Notes: a model not told the origin generated them from the letters alone. Positions 7,147 to 13,939 are shown, counted from the first letter of the stretch. The stretch: 30,176 nucleotides of DNA from Firmicutes bacterium CAG:475 (GCA_000434435.1 FR895518.1:13509-43684); one strand, 5' to 3'. Translations and numbers: made by a program.

Positions 7147-7452
7147 TTACAGCATTGCTTCAATTTGCTCTTTCGATCTGTAACCAACAACCTGATTTTT
7201 GAGTTTCCCGTTTTTGATCACAGCGAGCATCGGGATGCTCATTACCTGAAATTGTGCAGCTAGTTCCGGCTGTTCGTCAACATTGATTTTGCCGACTTTA
7301 ACATCGTTTCGCTCATTTGCGATTTCCGATACGATCGGACCTATCATACGGCAGGGACCGCACCAATCGGCATAGAAATCGAGAAGAACAGGTTTATTGG
7401 AATTCAAAACTTCGCTTGCGAAATTTTCTTTACTAATTTTAATTACAGACAT
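7147..7452 (-). CDS. trxA: Thioredoxin
   Basis: The 101-residue protein has the canonical active site WCGPC around residues 30-34 (DFYADWCGPCRMIGP) and the cis-proline loop SIPMLAVI. It reduces protein disulfides in the cytoplasm. The ribosome site AAAGGAGG is well spaced. It leads the operon trx - rhodanese - CoA-disulfide reductase under the activator-type promoter at 7485-7526. No thioredoxin reductase gene is in the window, so the flavoprotein two genes downstream or a distant gene must supply electrons. Confidence 0.93.
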   Translation of the reverse strand: MSVIKISKENFASEVLNSNKPVLLDFYADWCGPCRMIGPIVSEIANERNDVKVGKINVDEQPELAAQFQVMSIPMLAVIKNGKLKNQVVGYRSKEQIEAML

Positions 7453-7484
7453 CTTCGTGTCCTCCTTTGTTTTATTGTGTTTTT

Positions 7485-7526
7485 ATTATATCCGATTTTA
7501 ATTCAGGGTTCTGTGATATTATCACT
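7485..7526 (-). promoter_or_regulatory. Class II activator-type promoter with dyad operator, thioredoxin operon
   Basis: The -10 box TATAAT is at 7490-7485, with no recognisable -35. The dyad TGTGATATTATCACT (7512-7526) differs from the 3498-3512 site at two positions and has its centre (7519) exactly 34 bp from the -10 edge, the same distance as there. Shared sequence and geometry point to one activator for both operons. Confidence 0.7.
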
Positions 7527-7527
7527 T

Positions 7528-7620
7528 TTAGTTTTTTCTGTTCATTAATTTGCAGATTGCTTGTGCCATCGTTCCCATCGGGCAGAAGGCGCACCATGTT
7601 CTCGGCTTAGCGTTCAAGGT
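7528..7620 (-). pseudogene. C-terminal scrap of a polyferredoxin-like 4Fe-4S membrane protein
   Basis: The minus strand encodes only KPRTWCAFCPMGTMAQAICK and ten further residues before a stop. The CxxCPxGT pattern is typical of NapH/YccM-like 4Fe-4S proteins. Everything before it is missing and a stop lies just upstream. It sits in front of the thioredoxin operon and probably belonged to the same imported cluster. Confidence 0.6.
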
Positions 7621-7706
7621 CTATAACGCCACTCAAATACGGAAAAGCTTGGGTTGTTAATATGGATGAATTGCTGTTGTTTGTAAACGGCAAAAATGAG
7701 AAGTAA
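7611..7706 (+). pseudogene. C-terminal remnant of an excisionase-like helix-turn-helix protein
   Basis: After a TAG at 7608 the plus frame reads TPLKYGKAWVVNMDELLLFV and ends NGKNEK. This matches the end of the second repeat in the gene just downstream (KFGNKWIVNYDQLFPHL), so it is the tail of a paralogue. It overlaps the polyferredoxin scrap on the opposite strand, which places a recombination joint at about 7608-7620. Confidence 0.5.
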
Positions 7707-7707
7707 A

Positions 7708-8178
7708 ATGAAATATATGACGTCAGGCGACATTCACAGAATGTTTAAGCAAGAAGACGAAGGCACAATCATAAGGCGTAATAACGTTCGCAGAATCGCT
7801 CTCGAAAACGGGATTAAGAATACGCTTACGCAAAACATAATCTTGATTGACTCAAAGGATTTCTTTGAGAAAGTGAACCCATACAATTTAGAAGTACACG
7901 AGTATTCAATTCCAAAGTTAATGTGCATAGAAGATTGTGCGAGAGAATGGAACAACAATAGAAAAACGGGCGACCGTTTTATACACGCCGATGAAATACG
8001 CGATTTTTTGAAAACGGACACAACGGTATTTAAGTATAAGTTCGGCAATAAGTGGATTGTAAACTACGATCAGCTTTTTCCACACCTCAAGAAAATAAAC
8101 CGCCGCGAAAGTAAATTATGGAAGGCATATATGGCTCGTATAGGCATAAAAAAATCAGTCACTCCACGAAAGAAGTGA
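7708..8178 (+). CDS. Excisionase-like protein with two helix-turn-helix repeats
   Basis: The protein has 156 residues from the ATG at 7708, which has GAGAAG 4 nt upstream; an ATG four codons earlier is less well placed. Two halves look alike: residues 1-60 (YMTSGDIHRMF, then RRNNVRRIALENGI and IILIDSKDFFEKV) and residues 75-130 (CIEDCAREWNN, then IHADEIRDFL and WIVNYDQLFPHL). Each has the pattern of the small winged-helix excisionase/MerR-like domain that ends in a strand and a short helix. I do not recognise a named family. A basic tail follows, whose last codons lie inside a minus-strand terminator stem. The neighbouring tRNA-half site suggests it belongs to an integrated element; no integrase is present. 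Confidence 0.55.
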   Translation: MKYMTSGDIHRMFKQEDEGTIIRRNNVRRIALENGIKNTLTQNIILIDSKDFFEKVNPYNLEVHEYSIPKLMCIEDCAREWNNNRKTGDRFIHADEIRDFLKTDTTVFKYKFGNKWIVNYDQLFPHLKKINRRESKLWKAYMARIGIKKSVTPRKK

Positions 8179-8182
8179 CTGA
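8148..8182 (-). terminator. Minus-strand intrinsic terminator next to the tRNA-Arg fragment
   Basis: Stem TCAGTCACT (8155-8163) pairs perfectly with 8174-8182. On the minus strand the hairpin is followed by seven T. It lies 4 bp past the CCA of the tRNA fragment, the usual place for a tRNA gene terminator. Confidence 0.65.
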
Positions 8183-8265
8183 CGGCTGGCCTGCCTGATT
8201 GGAGTCGAACCAACGGCGTTCCGCTTAGGAGTGGGAACTTTGATCTTTATCGGTGTAAACGGCAT
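8155..8265 (-). CDS. Short minus-strand reading frame behind a good promoter and ribosome site (doubtful)
   Basis: From ATG 8265, preceded by AAAGGAG at 6 nt, the frame gives 36 codons (MPFTPIKIKVPT and onward). Most of it reads through the tRNA-Arg fragment and the terminator. I suspect the first dozen codons are the start of an element gene that was cut and joined to the tRNA half. No homology is recognised. Confidence 0.25.
   Translation of the reverse strand: MPFTPIKIKVPTPKRNAVGSTPIRQASRQSLLSWSD
8187..8231 (-). mobile_element. 3' half of a tRNA-Arg(CCU) gene, probable attachment site of an integrated element
   Basis: The minus strand reads from the anticodon loop CTCCTAA through a variable loop, a T-arm (GTTGG TTCGACT CCAAT) and the acceptor 3' strand to an encoded CCA. 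The upstream half does not form a D-arm, and the 5' side of the anticodon stem pairs in only three of five positions. tRNA identity is therefore lost right at the anticodon loop, the classic crossover point of tyrosine integrases. This is an attachment-site half, not a working tRNA. Confidence 0.6.
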
Positions 8266-8277
8266 ACAAACTCCTTT

Positions 8278-8298
8278 GATTGTGGTCAAACCACAATC
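8278..8298. repeat. Perfect 9-bp inverted repeat
   Basis: GATTGTGGT and its complement are separated by CAA. On the minus strand it lies between the promoter at 8308-8336 and the ribosome site at about 8271, so it may be an operator or a leader hairpin. It lacks a U-tract on either strand. Confidence 0.5.
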
Positions 8299-8307
8299 AC
8301 ACCTACG

Positions 8308-8336
8308 ATTATAATCGACACGTGTTATAAAATCAA
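8308..8336 (-). promoter_or_regulatory. Minus-strand promoter upstream of the tRNA-Arg fragment
   Basis: -35 TTGATT (8336-8331), 17-bp spacer, -10 TATAAT (8313-8308). It would drive a transcript of about 150 nt through the tRNA half to the terminator at 8148-8182. Confidence 0.55.
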
Positions 8337-8431
8337 TACTATTTGAATATTTTTAATAATAATATTTATTTAAATTTATCGACATGCTATCATTCAAATA
8401 TACTGGTCTGACCACATAAGGAGGTACAATT

Positions 8432-10000
8432 ATGGCAGTAAAATACGATGCCGTCGTCATCGGAGCAGGCACGGGCGGATTGTCCGCGGCTCTCGCCCTT
8501 GCTTCGGCAGGCAAAAAGACGTTGCTTGTCGAGCAACACAATCTCCCCGGCGGTTGTTCTACGAGCTTCATTCGCGGCAGATTCGAGTTCGACGCGTCCT
8601 TGCACGAATATTGCGGCATTGGCAGCAAAGGCGACCGGGGACTTCCCGGCAAAGTTATGATGGAGGACTACAAACTTAACATCAACTGGCTTCTCGTTCC
8701 CGAACTTTACAGATGCATTGGCACGACGCGCAGCGGCAAGCACTTCGATCTCACTCTTCCCGTCGGCATCGACAACATCATCGACATCATGGAAAAGACC
8801 GTCCCCGGATCGAGAGAACCTATGAAAGTCTTTTTCGATCTCGCAAAAGAGTGTGTTGACGCCCACGATTATTTTTCCGATCACATCTTCGACAAGTTTG
8901 ACAAAAACGATATGGTCAAAGTGGACAGCATGCTTTATCTCAAACGCTTTCCCAACTTCTTGCGTCTTGCCGAAAGACCGTTCAATGCGGTTTTGAGAAA
9001 AATCGGTATGCCAGAAGACGCAATAGACATCCTCAACGTATACTGGACGTACATCGGCATGGATTACGAGCGTTTGAGCTTCGTACATCAGGCGTGGATG
9101 CTCTATATGTACGCAACGAAATGCCCGGCAATTTGCCAATACAACGCGCACGGCATGACGGTTGCGGGCGTTGAAAGATTCAGACAACTCGGCGGCGAGC
9201 TTTGGCTCAACGTCAAGGCAAACAAAGTCGTGTCCGACGACAACGGCAAAATCATCGGCGTCGATACGAGCGTAGGTTTTGTTGAAACCAATTACGTCAT
9301 CGCAAACGTCAATCCTCAAACAGCGTATACGGGACTTTTGGACAAGCGTATCCCCGTCCCCGAAAGAGAAATCAAAAAAGCCAACGCAATGAAGCACGGC
9401 GTAAGATTTTTCAACGCTTACGTTGCACTCAACAAGAGCGTAGAAGAACTTGGCATCAAGGACTATACTATCTTCATGCCCGGCACTTTCGACACGAGAA
9501 AGAACTTCGAGTCCAGCAAACACTACGAGGGCAACGACCATAGCGTCGTGGTCATCTACAACGTCGTCAATCCCGAAGCGTCCCCCAAAGGCACGACTGT
9601 TATGACGTTCACAATCACCTACACCGAGGATGTGTGGGGCAAATTCTCTCAAAGGGAATACGTCAAACGCAAACAAGAACTTTTCAAACGCGTCATGGAC
9701 AACTTTGAAAAGGACACGGGCATCATCATCCACGATTGCATCGAAGAAATCGAAATGGCTTCGCCCTGGACGTTTGCGCACTATCTCAAAACTCCGCAAG
9801 GCACAACCTACGGATACGACACCGACGACGTCAACACCATGGTTTCAAGGCTTATGAGCATCAAAAAAGACCAACCCATACACGGCTTCAAAACCTGCGG
9901 CGCGGCGGGCGCGAGAGGCGACGGATACAGCCAAACTTACGTCAACGGCAAGGAAATGGCGGTTTTGCTTCTTGAAGACATGAAGGAGGACGAAAAATGA
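8432..10000 (+). CDS. NAD(P)/FAD-dependent oxidoreductase, phytoene desaturase/retinol saturase-like (CrtI superfamily)
   Basis: The 522-residue protein starts with a dinucleotide-binding motif (AVVIGAGTGGLSAALALASAG) followed by the family motif LPGGCSTSFIRGRFEFD. Toward the C-terminus it has the FAD-contacting segment GFKTCGAAGARGDGYSQTYV. CrtI-type enzymes saturate or desaturate double bonds of hydrophobic compounds. No carotenoid genes are nearby, so the substrate is unknown. The ribosome site GGAGG at 8420-8424 fixes the start. The last codons overlap the next gene by 4 nt (ATGA), so the two are co-translated and likely work together: the partner is an NAD(P)H/2Fe-2S reductase that could supply or accept the electrons. 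Reductive use of a dietary or host lipid-like molecule is a guess. Confidence 0.85.
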   Translation: MAVKYDAVVIGAGTGGLSAALALASAGKKTLLVEQHNLPGGCSTSFIRGRFEFDASLHEYCGIGSKGDRGLPGKVMMEDYKLNINWLLVPELYRCIGTTRSGKHFDLTLPVGIDNIIDIMEKTVPGSREPMKVFFDLAKECVDAHDYFSDHIFDKFDKNDMVKVDSMLYLKRFPNFLRLAERPFNAVLRKIGMPEDAIDILNVYWTYIGMDYERLSFVHQAWMLYMYATKCPAICQYNAHGMTVAGVERFRQLGGELWLNVKANKVVSDDNGKIIGVDTSVGFVETNYVIANVNPQTAYTGLLDKRIPVPEREIKKANAMKHGVRFFNAYVALNKSVEELGIKDYTIFMPGTFDTRKNFESSKHYEGNDHSVVVIYNVVNPEASPKGTTVMTFTITYTEDVWGKFSQREYVKRKQELFKRVMDNFEKDTGIIIHDCIEEIEMASPWTFAHYLKTPQGTTYGYDTDDVNTMVSRLMSIKKDQPIHGFKTCGAAGARGDGYSQTYVNGKEMAVLLLEDMKEDEK

Positions 10001-11196
10001 AAAACGTAAAATTCAGCTCAATCGGCCTTATGGACATTCTCTACTTCACCACAAGACCGAAAAACAGAGAAAAAATAATACAATCCGCATCGACAAAACC
10101 TCTCGTTGCGGAATATGAAACCAACAGAAAAGCAGAGGAAAGGCACCCCGAAAAGCAAGAATTCGTCATCTGCGACATCGTTGAACACGACGCAAACGTC
10201 AAATCCTACTTCCTCAAAAAGAAAGACGGCACCAATCCTGCGTTTTTCAGAGCGGGGCAATACGTCGTCGTACGCCAAAAAATCGACGGAAAACTCATCG
10301 CGCGTCCGATTTCAATTTCATGCGGCCCGGACTTCTCTCTGGACGGCAAATACGTCATTACCGTAAAACGCGCACCCGGCGGATTTATGAGCGAATATAT
10401 CCTCGATAACTGGAAGGTCGGCGACGAAGTTACGACATCCGGTCCGCAAGGCGTATTCTACTACGAGGGATTGCGCGACGCAAAGAACGTCGTTGCGGTT
10501 GCAGGCGGCAGCGGTATCACCCCCATTCTTTCCATGGCATACGCAATCATGGCAGGCGACGAGGATTTCAACCTCACCGTTCTTTACGGCAGCAGAACCG
10601 AAAAGGACGTACTCTTCAAAAAGGAATTTGAAGAGATAAGCAAACGCACCGACAAAGTGAAAGTGGTTTACGTCCTCTCCGACGAAGAAAAAGAGGGTTG
10701 CGAAAGCGGATTTATCACCGCAGAACTCATCAAGAAATATGCCGGCAGCGAGCAATACAGTATATTTGCTTCCGGTCCGCAATCGATGTACACCTTCCTT
10801 GACGGCGAAGTCGAAAAACTCGGCATCGAACAAAAATTCTACCGCAAAGAGTTGTTCGGTTCGACAAAAGAACCGTGGAAACTCCCCGGCTATCCGCAAG
10901 AGGCAAAAGACAAAGTTTTCAACTTGCACGTGAAGATGTGCAATAAGGAATACGATATCCCTTGCAACGCCAACGAAAACATGTTGGTTGCGCTCGAACG
11001 CGCAGGCATCGCAGGCCCCAATCGTTGCAGAGGCGGCATCTGCGGTTGGTGCAGAAGCAAGCTCTTGTCGGGCGAAGTCTTTATCCCCGAAAACACGGAC
11101 GGCAGACGCGACGCAGACAAGGTGTACGGCTACATTCACCCATGCGCGTCGTTTGCGCTCTCCGACGCAAGCATTGAAGTGCCTAACAACAAATAA
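9997..11196 (+). CDS. FAD/NAD(P)H reductase with C-terminal plant-type 2Fe-2S ferredoxin domain
   Basis: The 399-residue protein has an unassigned N-terminal segment of about 50 residues. It is followed by a ferredoxin-NADP-reductase-type FAD domain (FRAGQYVVVRQKIDGKLIAR, then PISISCG), an NAD(P) domain (VAVAGGSGITPILSMAYA, IFASGPQSMYTFL) and a C-terminal [2Fe-2S] domain with cysteines at 344, 349, 352 and 383 (CRGGICGWC). This layout passes electrons from NAD(P)H through FAD to the iron-sulfur cluster. Start and end overlaps show it is the second gene of a two-gene operon with the CrtI-like flavoprotein, its likely partner. It is related to oxygenase reductases, but no oxygenase is encoded here and the organism looks anaerobic. 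Confidence 0.88.
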   Translation: MKNVKFSSIGLMDILYFTTRPKNREKIIQSASTKPLVAEYETNRKAEERHPEKQEFVICDIVEHDANVKSYFLKKKDGTNPAFFRAGQYVVVRQKIDGKLIARPISISCGPDFSLDGKYVITVKRAPGGFMSEYILDNWKVGDEVTTSGPQGVFYYEGLRDAKNVVAVAGGSGITPILSMAYAIMAGDEDFNLTVLYGSRTEKDVLFKKEFEEISKRTDKVKVVYVLSDEEKEGCESGFITAELIKKYAGSEQYSIFASGPQSMYTFLDGEVEKLGIEQKFYRKELFGSTKEPWKLPGYPQEAKDKVFNLHVKMCNKEYDIPCNANENMLVALERAGIAGPNRCRGGICGWCRSKLLSGEVFIPENTDGRRDADKVYGYIHPCASFALSDASIEVPNNK

Positions 11197-11214
11197 GCGT
11201 TTTAAAACAGCAAA

Positions 11215-11248
11215 AAAGGAATCGCAATGCGGTTCCTTTTTCTTTTGC
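11215..11248 (+). terminator. Intrinsic terminator of the two-gene flavoprotein operon
   Basis: An 11-bp stem (11215-11225 with 11229-11239, one G-U pair) with loop AAT is followed by TTTCTTTT-type sequence. It starts 19 bp after the stop codon. Confidence 0.8.
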
Positions 11249-11321
11249 CTTGTTTCTTGTTTTTTTGCACAACAAGCGTTTTATCGTGCGCTCATGCCAG
11301 ATTAACTGCTTGTTTCGTCGA

Positions 11322-12452
11322 TTATTGCTCGTCGTATTCGTCGAGAAAACTGTGTCTGACTCCATCCTTTTTGTATGCGATGACGGTGTTGAGTTGCACG
11401 TTTTCTACGCTCTTAAAGATACACTTTTCAACGTCGGGGTTACTCTTTTTAAGCTCTCGAATAAGCAGTTTTGTTTCTTGCCTTTTCGAGTGATTTTGCC
11501 CGTTGTTGCAAGACGTGCAAGTGTCGGTAAACCTGCACGCGCATTGGATAAAGTGCAAATCGTTGTAATCTCGCCACGCCTTTATATCATCCTCTCTTAT
11601 CAGATAAAGCGGGCGAATAAGTTCCATACCATCGAAGTTGGTGCTGTGAAGTTTCGGCATCATTGTCTGAATCTGCGCGCCGTGCAACATACCCATAAGT
11701 ATGGTTTCGATGACGTCGTCGTAGTGGTGCCCGAGGGCAATCTTGTTGCATCCAAGCTGCTTGGCAAAATTATACAGGTACCCCCTTCTCATTCGCGCGC
11801 AAAGATAGCACGGCGACTTGTCTACATTGTAAACGGACTCGAAAATATCCGTTTCGAATATGGTGATAGGGACATGTAATCTGCGAGCGTTTTCCTCGAT
11901 GATTTCTCTGTTGGTTTTGGCATATCCCGGATCCATAACGAGATATTTCACGTCGAAATTCAAGTTGCTGTGGCGTTTGTATTCTTGGAAAAGTTTTGCC
12001 ATGAGCATGGAGTCTTTGCCGCCCGATATGCACACGGCAATGCGGTCGCCCTCTCTTATCAGCTCGTATTCTTTTATCGCCTTGTAAAACTTTGAGAATA
12101 TATCCTTTTTGAATTTGCCCGTCAAACTTTGCTCGACTCTCTTGCAAAAATCGTCGTCAACTTGTTTTTGCATCTGCACGCGCAAATACTCGGAATAGCC
12201 CCCTTGCAAACTGTATGCGTCGTAGCCTTGCTCAAAAAGCCACTCTGCAATATCTATGCTCAATATGCCTTTTGCGCAATATACGACGATTTTCTTCGCC
12301 TTGTCCGACGGCGGATTCGCCCTCAACTCGTCTTCTTCGACGCTCACGGAATCGGGAATAAAGCCGTACGCCCTATCCGTTTCGGGACGTATGTCGAAAA
12401 CGACTTTTTCGTCGTCGTTCAGTTTTTCAAATTGCTCAACGGTTATTTCCAT
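11322..12452 (-). CDS. Rhodanese-PP-loop fusion, TtcA-like tRNA thiolation enzyme
   Basis: The 376-residue protein joins two domains. Residues 1-95 are a rhodanese with its cysteine at 59 (KIVVYCAKG). Residues 105-376 are a PP-loop ATPase with SGGKDS at 143-148, a CxxC at 215-218 (SPCYLCARMRRG), GHHYDDVIET, and a late cysteine group (C304, C306, C312, C315). TtcA-type enzymes adenylate a tRNA base through the PP-loop and insert sulfur using a cluster held by a CxxC plus a third cysteine. The fused rhodanese could deliver the sulfur directly. E. coli TtcA lacks this domain. The exact tRNA target (2-thiocytidine at position 32 or another) cannot be told from sequence. Its ribosome site is GGAGAGAG. 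Confidence 0.82.
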   Translation of the reverse strand: MEITVEQFEKLNDDEKVVFDIRPETDRAYGFIPDSVSVEEDELRANPPSDKAKKIVVYCAKGILSIDIAEWLFEQGYDAYSLQGGYSEYLRVQMQKQVDDDFCKRVEQSLTGKFKKDIFSKFYKAIKEYELIREGDRIAVCISGGKDSMLMAKLFQEYKRHSNLNFDVKYLVMDPGYAKTNREIIEENARRLHVPITIFETDIFESVYNVDKSPCYLCARMRRGYLYNFAKQLGCNKIALGHHYDDVIETILMGMLHGAQIQTMMPKLHSTNFDGMELIRPLYLIREDDIKAWRDYNDLHFIQCACRFTDTCTSCNNGQNHSKRQETKLLIRELKKSNPDVEKCIFKSVENVQLNTVIAYKKDGVRHSFLDEYDEQ

Positions 12453-12579
12453 TCTCTCTCCAAAGACAAACGTCTTGTTTTCTCGACTTTTACTATCGAT
12501 ATGATATCATCAAAATCGTTTTTGAAAACGCTTTTATGCGATAGTTTTCAACAACACAAACGCAACGATCGATTTTCGC

Positions 12580-13233
12580 TCACTTTACGCTCCTTCCCGA
12601 CGCGACTTCGAAGTGGTATTTTGCAATTCCCAAATCCGTTTTCACATAAAAACCGAATCCGGAAACAGTCGCAAACACCTCATCGCCCGAAAGCTCGAAC
12701 ATAAATCTTTGTTGGTTGATTGCGGTGGGCGCAAGCAATGCGGCCTCGACACCTTTCTTAAACCAATCGGGCATAGCGACGTCGGTTTTTGAAACCTCGC
12801 TCACCGCTTTGCTCTTGTGAGCAACGCCTTGCGTTTTGCCGTATCCGAGCGCAATCAAACAAACTTGTTTTTCACCGCGTTCGATTTTTGCCGCACTCTT
12901 GCCGTGCGACATTGCAACCCAGCACGTATTCAAACCGAGCGTTTGCGCGACAAGCGCCAATCTTTCGCCGTAATATCCGCATTTTTCTTCAAGATCAGCG
13001 CCCTTCTTCCCGACTAGCGCAATATAGTTTTTCACGCCGAAAAACTTGCCGTAATGCGCCATCATCGAATCGAAGCACTTGGGCTCGTCAAACAAAATCT
13101 GAATATTCAAACCGCTCTCCGTGTTGATTTTTTTCAACTCGTCGCAAAGCGCCTGCCTTTTTTCTTGCTCGATTGCCTTGTCCGCATATTGTCTTACGCT
13201 GTGGCGTTCTTCTATTGCTTGCAAAATATCCAT
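12580..13233 (-). CDS. Nitroreductase-family FMN-dependent oxidoreductase
   Basis: The 217-residue product has the family's opening motif (AIEERHSVRQYADKAI) and an FMN/dimer segment near residue 165 (EAALLAPTAINQQRFMFEL, the counterpart of the usual PSAxNxQPW). The active-site region GLNTCWVAMSH lies between. Such enzymes reduce nitro groups, quinones or other small electrophiles with NAD(P)H; the substrate here is unknown. I chose the start at 13233 because AAAAGGAG lies 9 nt upstream; a further ATG at 13260 precedes that ribosome site and is unlikely. It has its own extended -10 promoter. It is transcribed toward the TtcA-like gene, 127 bp away, without a clear terminator between. Confidence 0.85.
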   Translation of the reverse strand: MDILQAIEERHSVRQYADKAIEQEKRQALCDELKKINTESGLNIQILFDEPKCFDSMMAHYGKFFGVKNYIALVGKKGADLEEKCGYYGERLALVAQTLGLNTCWVAMSHGKSAAKIERGEKQVCLIALGYGKTQGVAHKSKAVSEVSKTDVAMPDWFKKGVEAALLAPTAINQQRFMFELSGDEVFATVSGFGFYVKTDLGIAKYHFEVASGRSVK

Positions 13234-13275
13234 ACTAAAAACTCCTTTTCGTTTAAGCATTTAAACGATTAATTC

Positions 13276-13284
13276 ATTATACCA
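13276..13284 (-). promoter_or_regulatory. Extended -10 promoter of the nitroreductase-like gene
   Basis: The minus strand carries TGGTATAAT (TGnTATAAT form). The -35 is weak (TTGGTT about 18 bp further up). It lies 43 bp before the start codon. Confidence 0.5.
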
Positions 13285-13353
13285 CATCTCCCTCAAAAAA
13301 CCAATTGTCATGAAAATCACGACGATTGCGTTTGAATAAGCACATAACGCTCA

Positions 13354-13421
13354 CTTGTGGTATTTCGCCGTTGGCTCATACCTCTGCACAAACTTCGGCA
13401 CGCACTGCGTGCTCGTTTTTT
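13354..13421 (+). repeat. Structured intergenic repeat, copy 1, ending in a terminator-like hairpin
   Basis: CTTGTGGTATTTCGCC, a 3-nt variable loop, then GGCTCATACC (13354-13382) fold into a hairpin (GGTAT/ATACC outside, GCC/GGC inside). A 15-nt linker leads to a second hairpin (GCACGCA 13398-13404 with 13406-13412) and a run of six T. Copy 2 is 130 bp downstream. Confidence 0.6.
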
Positions 13422-13483
13422 ATATCCGTTTCAATGTATGCGCAAGCGCATGTTGTTTGCATCGCACTTCTTAAATCTATTCT

Positions 13484-13550
13484 CTTGTGGTATTTCGCCT
13501 ATCGGCTCATACCAGTTCAAGAAACTCGGCAGAGTTTCTCTGCCGTTTTA
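13484..13550 (+). repeat. Structured intergenic repeat, copy 2, ending in a terminator-like hairpin
   Basis: The same first hairpin as copy 1, with loop TATC (13484-13513), is followed by a linker and an 8-bp hairpin (CGGCAGAG 13527-13534 with 13538-13545), then TTTTATATA. The second hairpin differs in sequence from copy 1 but keeps its position and pairing. An alternative pairing, GAAACTC (13521-13527) with GAGTTTC (13532-13538), competes with it. Confidence 0.6.
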
Positions 13551-13601
13551 TATACAATCTCAACCGTTCTTACTTCGCAAAGGTTGCGATTGTATATAAA
13601 A

Positions 13602-13625
13602 ATGCGAGTGCCTTTGCACTCGCAT
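13602..13625 (-). terminator. Terminator of tRNA-Pro
   Basis: A perfect 10-bp stem (ATGCGAGTGC with 13616-13625) with a 4-nt loop lies 7 bp past the tRNA-Pro CCA. On the minus strand it is followed by TTTTATA. Confidence 0.8.
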
Positions 13626-13632
13626 AGTTTCT

Positions 13633-13709
13633 TGGTCGGAGTAACGGGACTTGAACCCATGGCCTCTTGACCCCCAGTCAAGCGCGCTACCAAACTGCGC
13701 CATACCCCG
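13633..13709 (-). tRNA. tRNA-Pro (anticodon GGG)
   Basis: The 77-nt minus-strand sequence folds as a tRNA. The acceptor CGGGGTA pairs with TACTCCG (one G-U), followed by discriminator A and encoded CCA. The D-loop has TTTGGTAG. The anticodon stem CTTGA/TCAAG encloses CTGGGGG (anticodon GGG), and the T-loop is TTCAAGT. It has its own promoter and terminator. Confidence 0.95.
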
Positions 13710-13747
13710 ATAAAATTCTTTAATCAATTTTATTTTGTAGCATAGGT

Positions 13748-13776
13748 ATTGTAACTCATATTTTTCAATTTGACAA
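13748..13776 (-). promoter_or_regulatory. Promoter of tRNA-Pro
   Basis: -35 TTGTCA (13776-13771), 17-bp spacer, -10 TACAAT (13753-13748), about 40 bp upstream of the tRNA. Confidence 0.7.
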
Positions 13777-13939
13777 GCGGATTGAAAAATATATCGAAAA
13801 ATCATTGGTTATACACAAGCGCGGCGTTGTTTTTGATAATACTTGCCGTGTCGGTTGCAACCTTAACACGCGCAATAAAAACACCGAAAGCTCAATCGTG
13901 ATATTATCCGGAACTGTCGAACAAATTAGTCGCTACAAA

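Noticed and set aside
8187..8265. Functional tRNA-Arg on the minus strand
   Set aside because: The D-arm and the 5' acceptor strand are absent and the anticodon stem is broken; only the 3' half is tRNA.
8390..9799. A 469-codon minus-strand frame opposite the CrtI-like gene
   Set aside because: It is antisense shadow of a clear flavoprotein gene and shows no motif; it also lacks a ribosome site.
13484..13513. Hammerhead ribozyme (minus strand TATGAGCC...GGCGAAATA resembles the CUGAUGAG/GAAA core)
   Set aside because: The first core element does not match (GGTATGAG instead of CTGATGAG) and the flanking strands pair with each other, which does not give the three-stem hammerhead layout.
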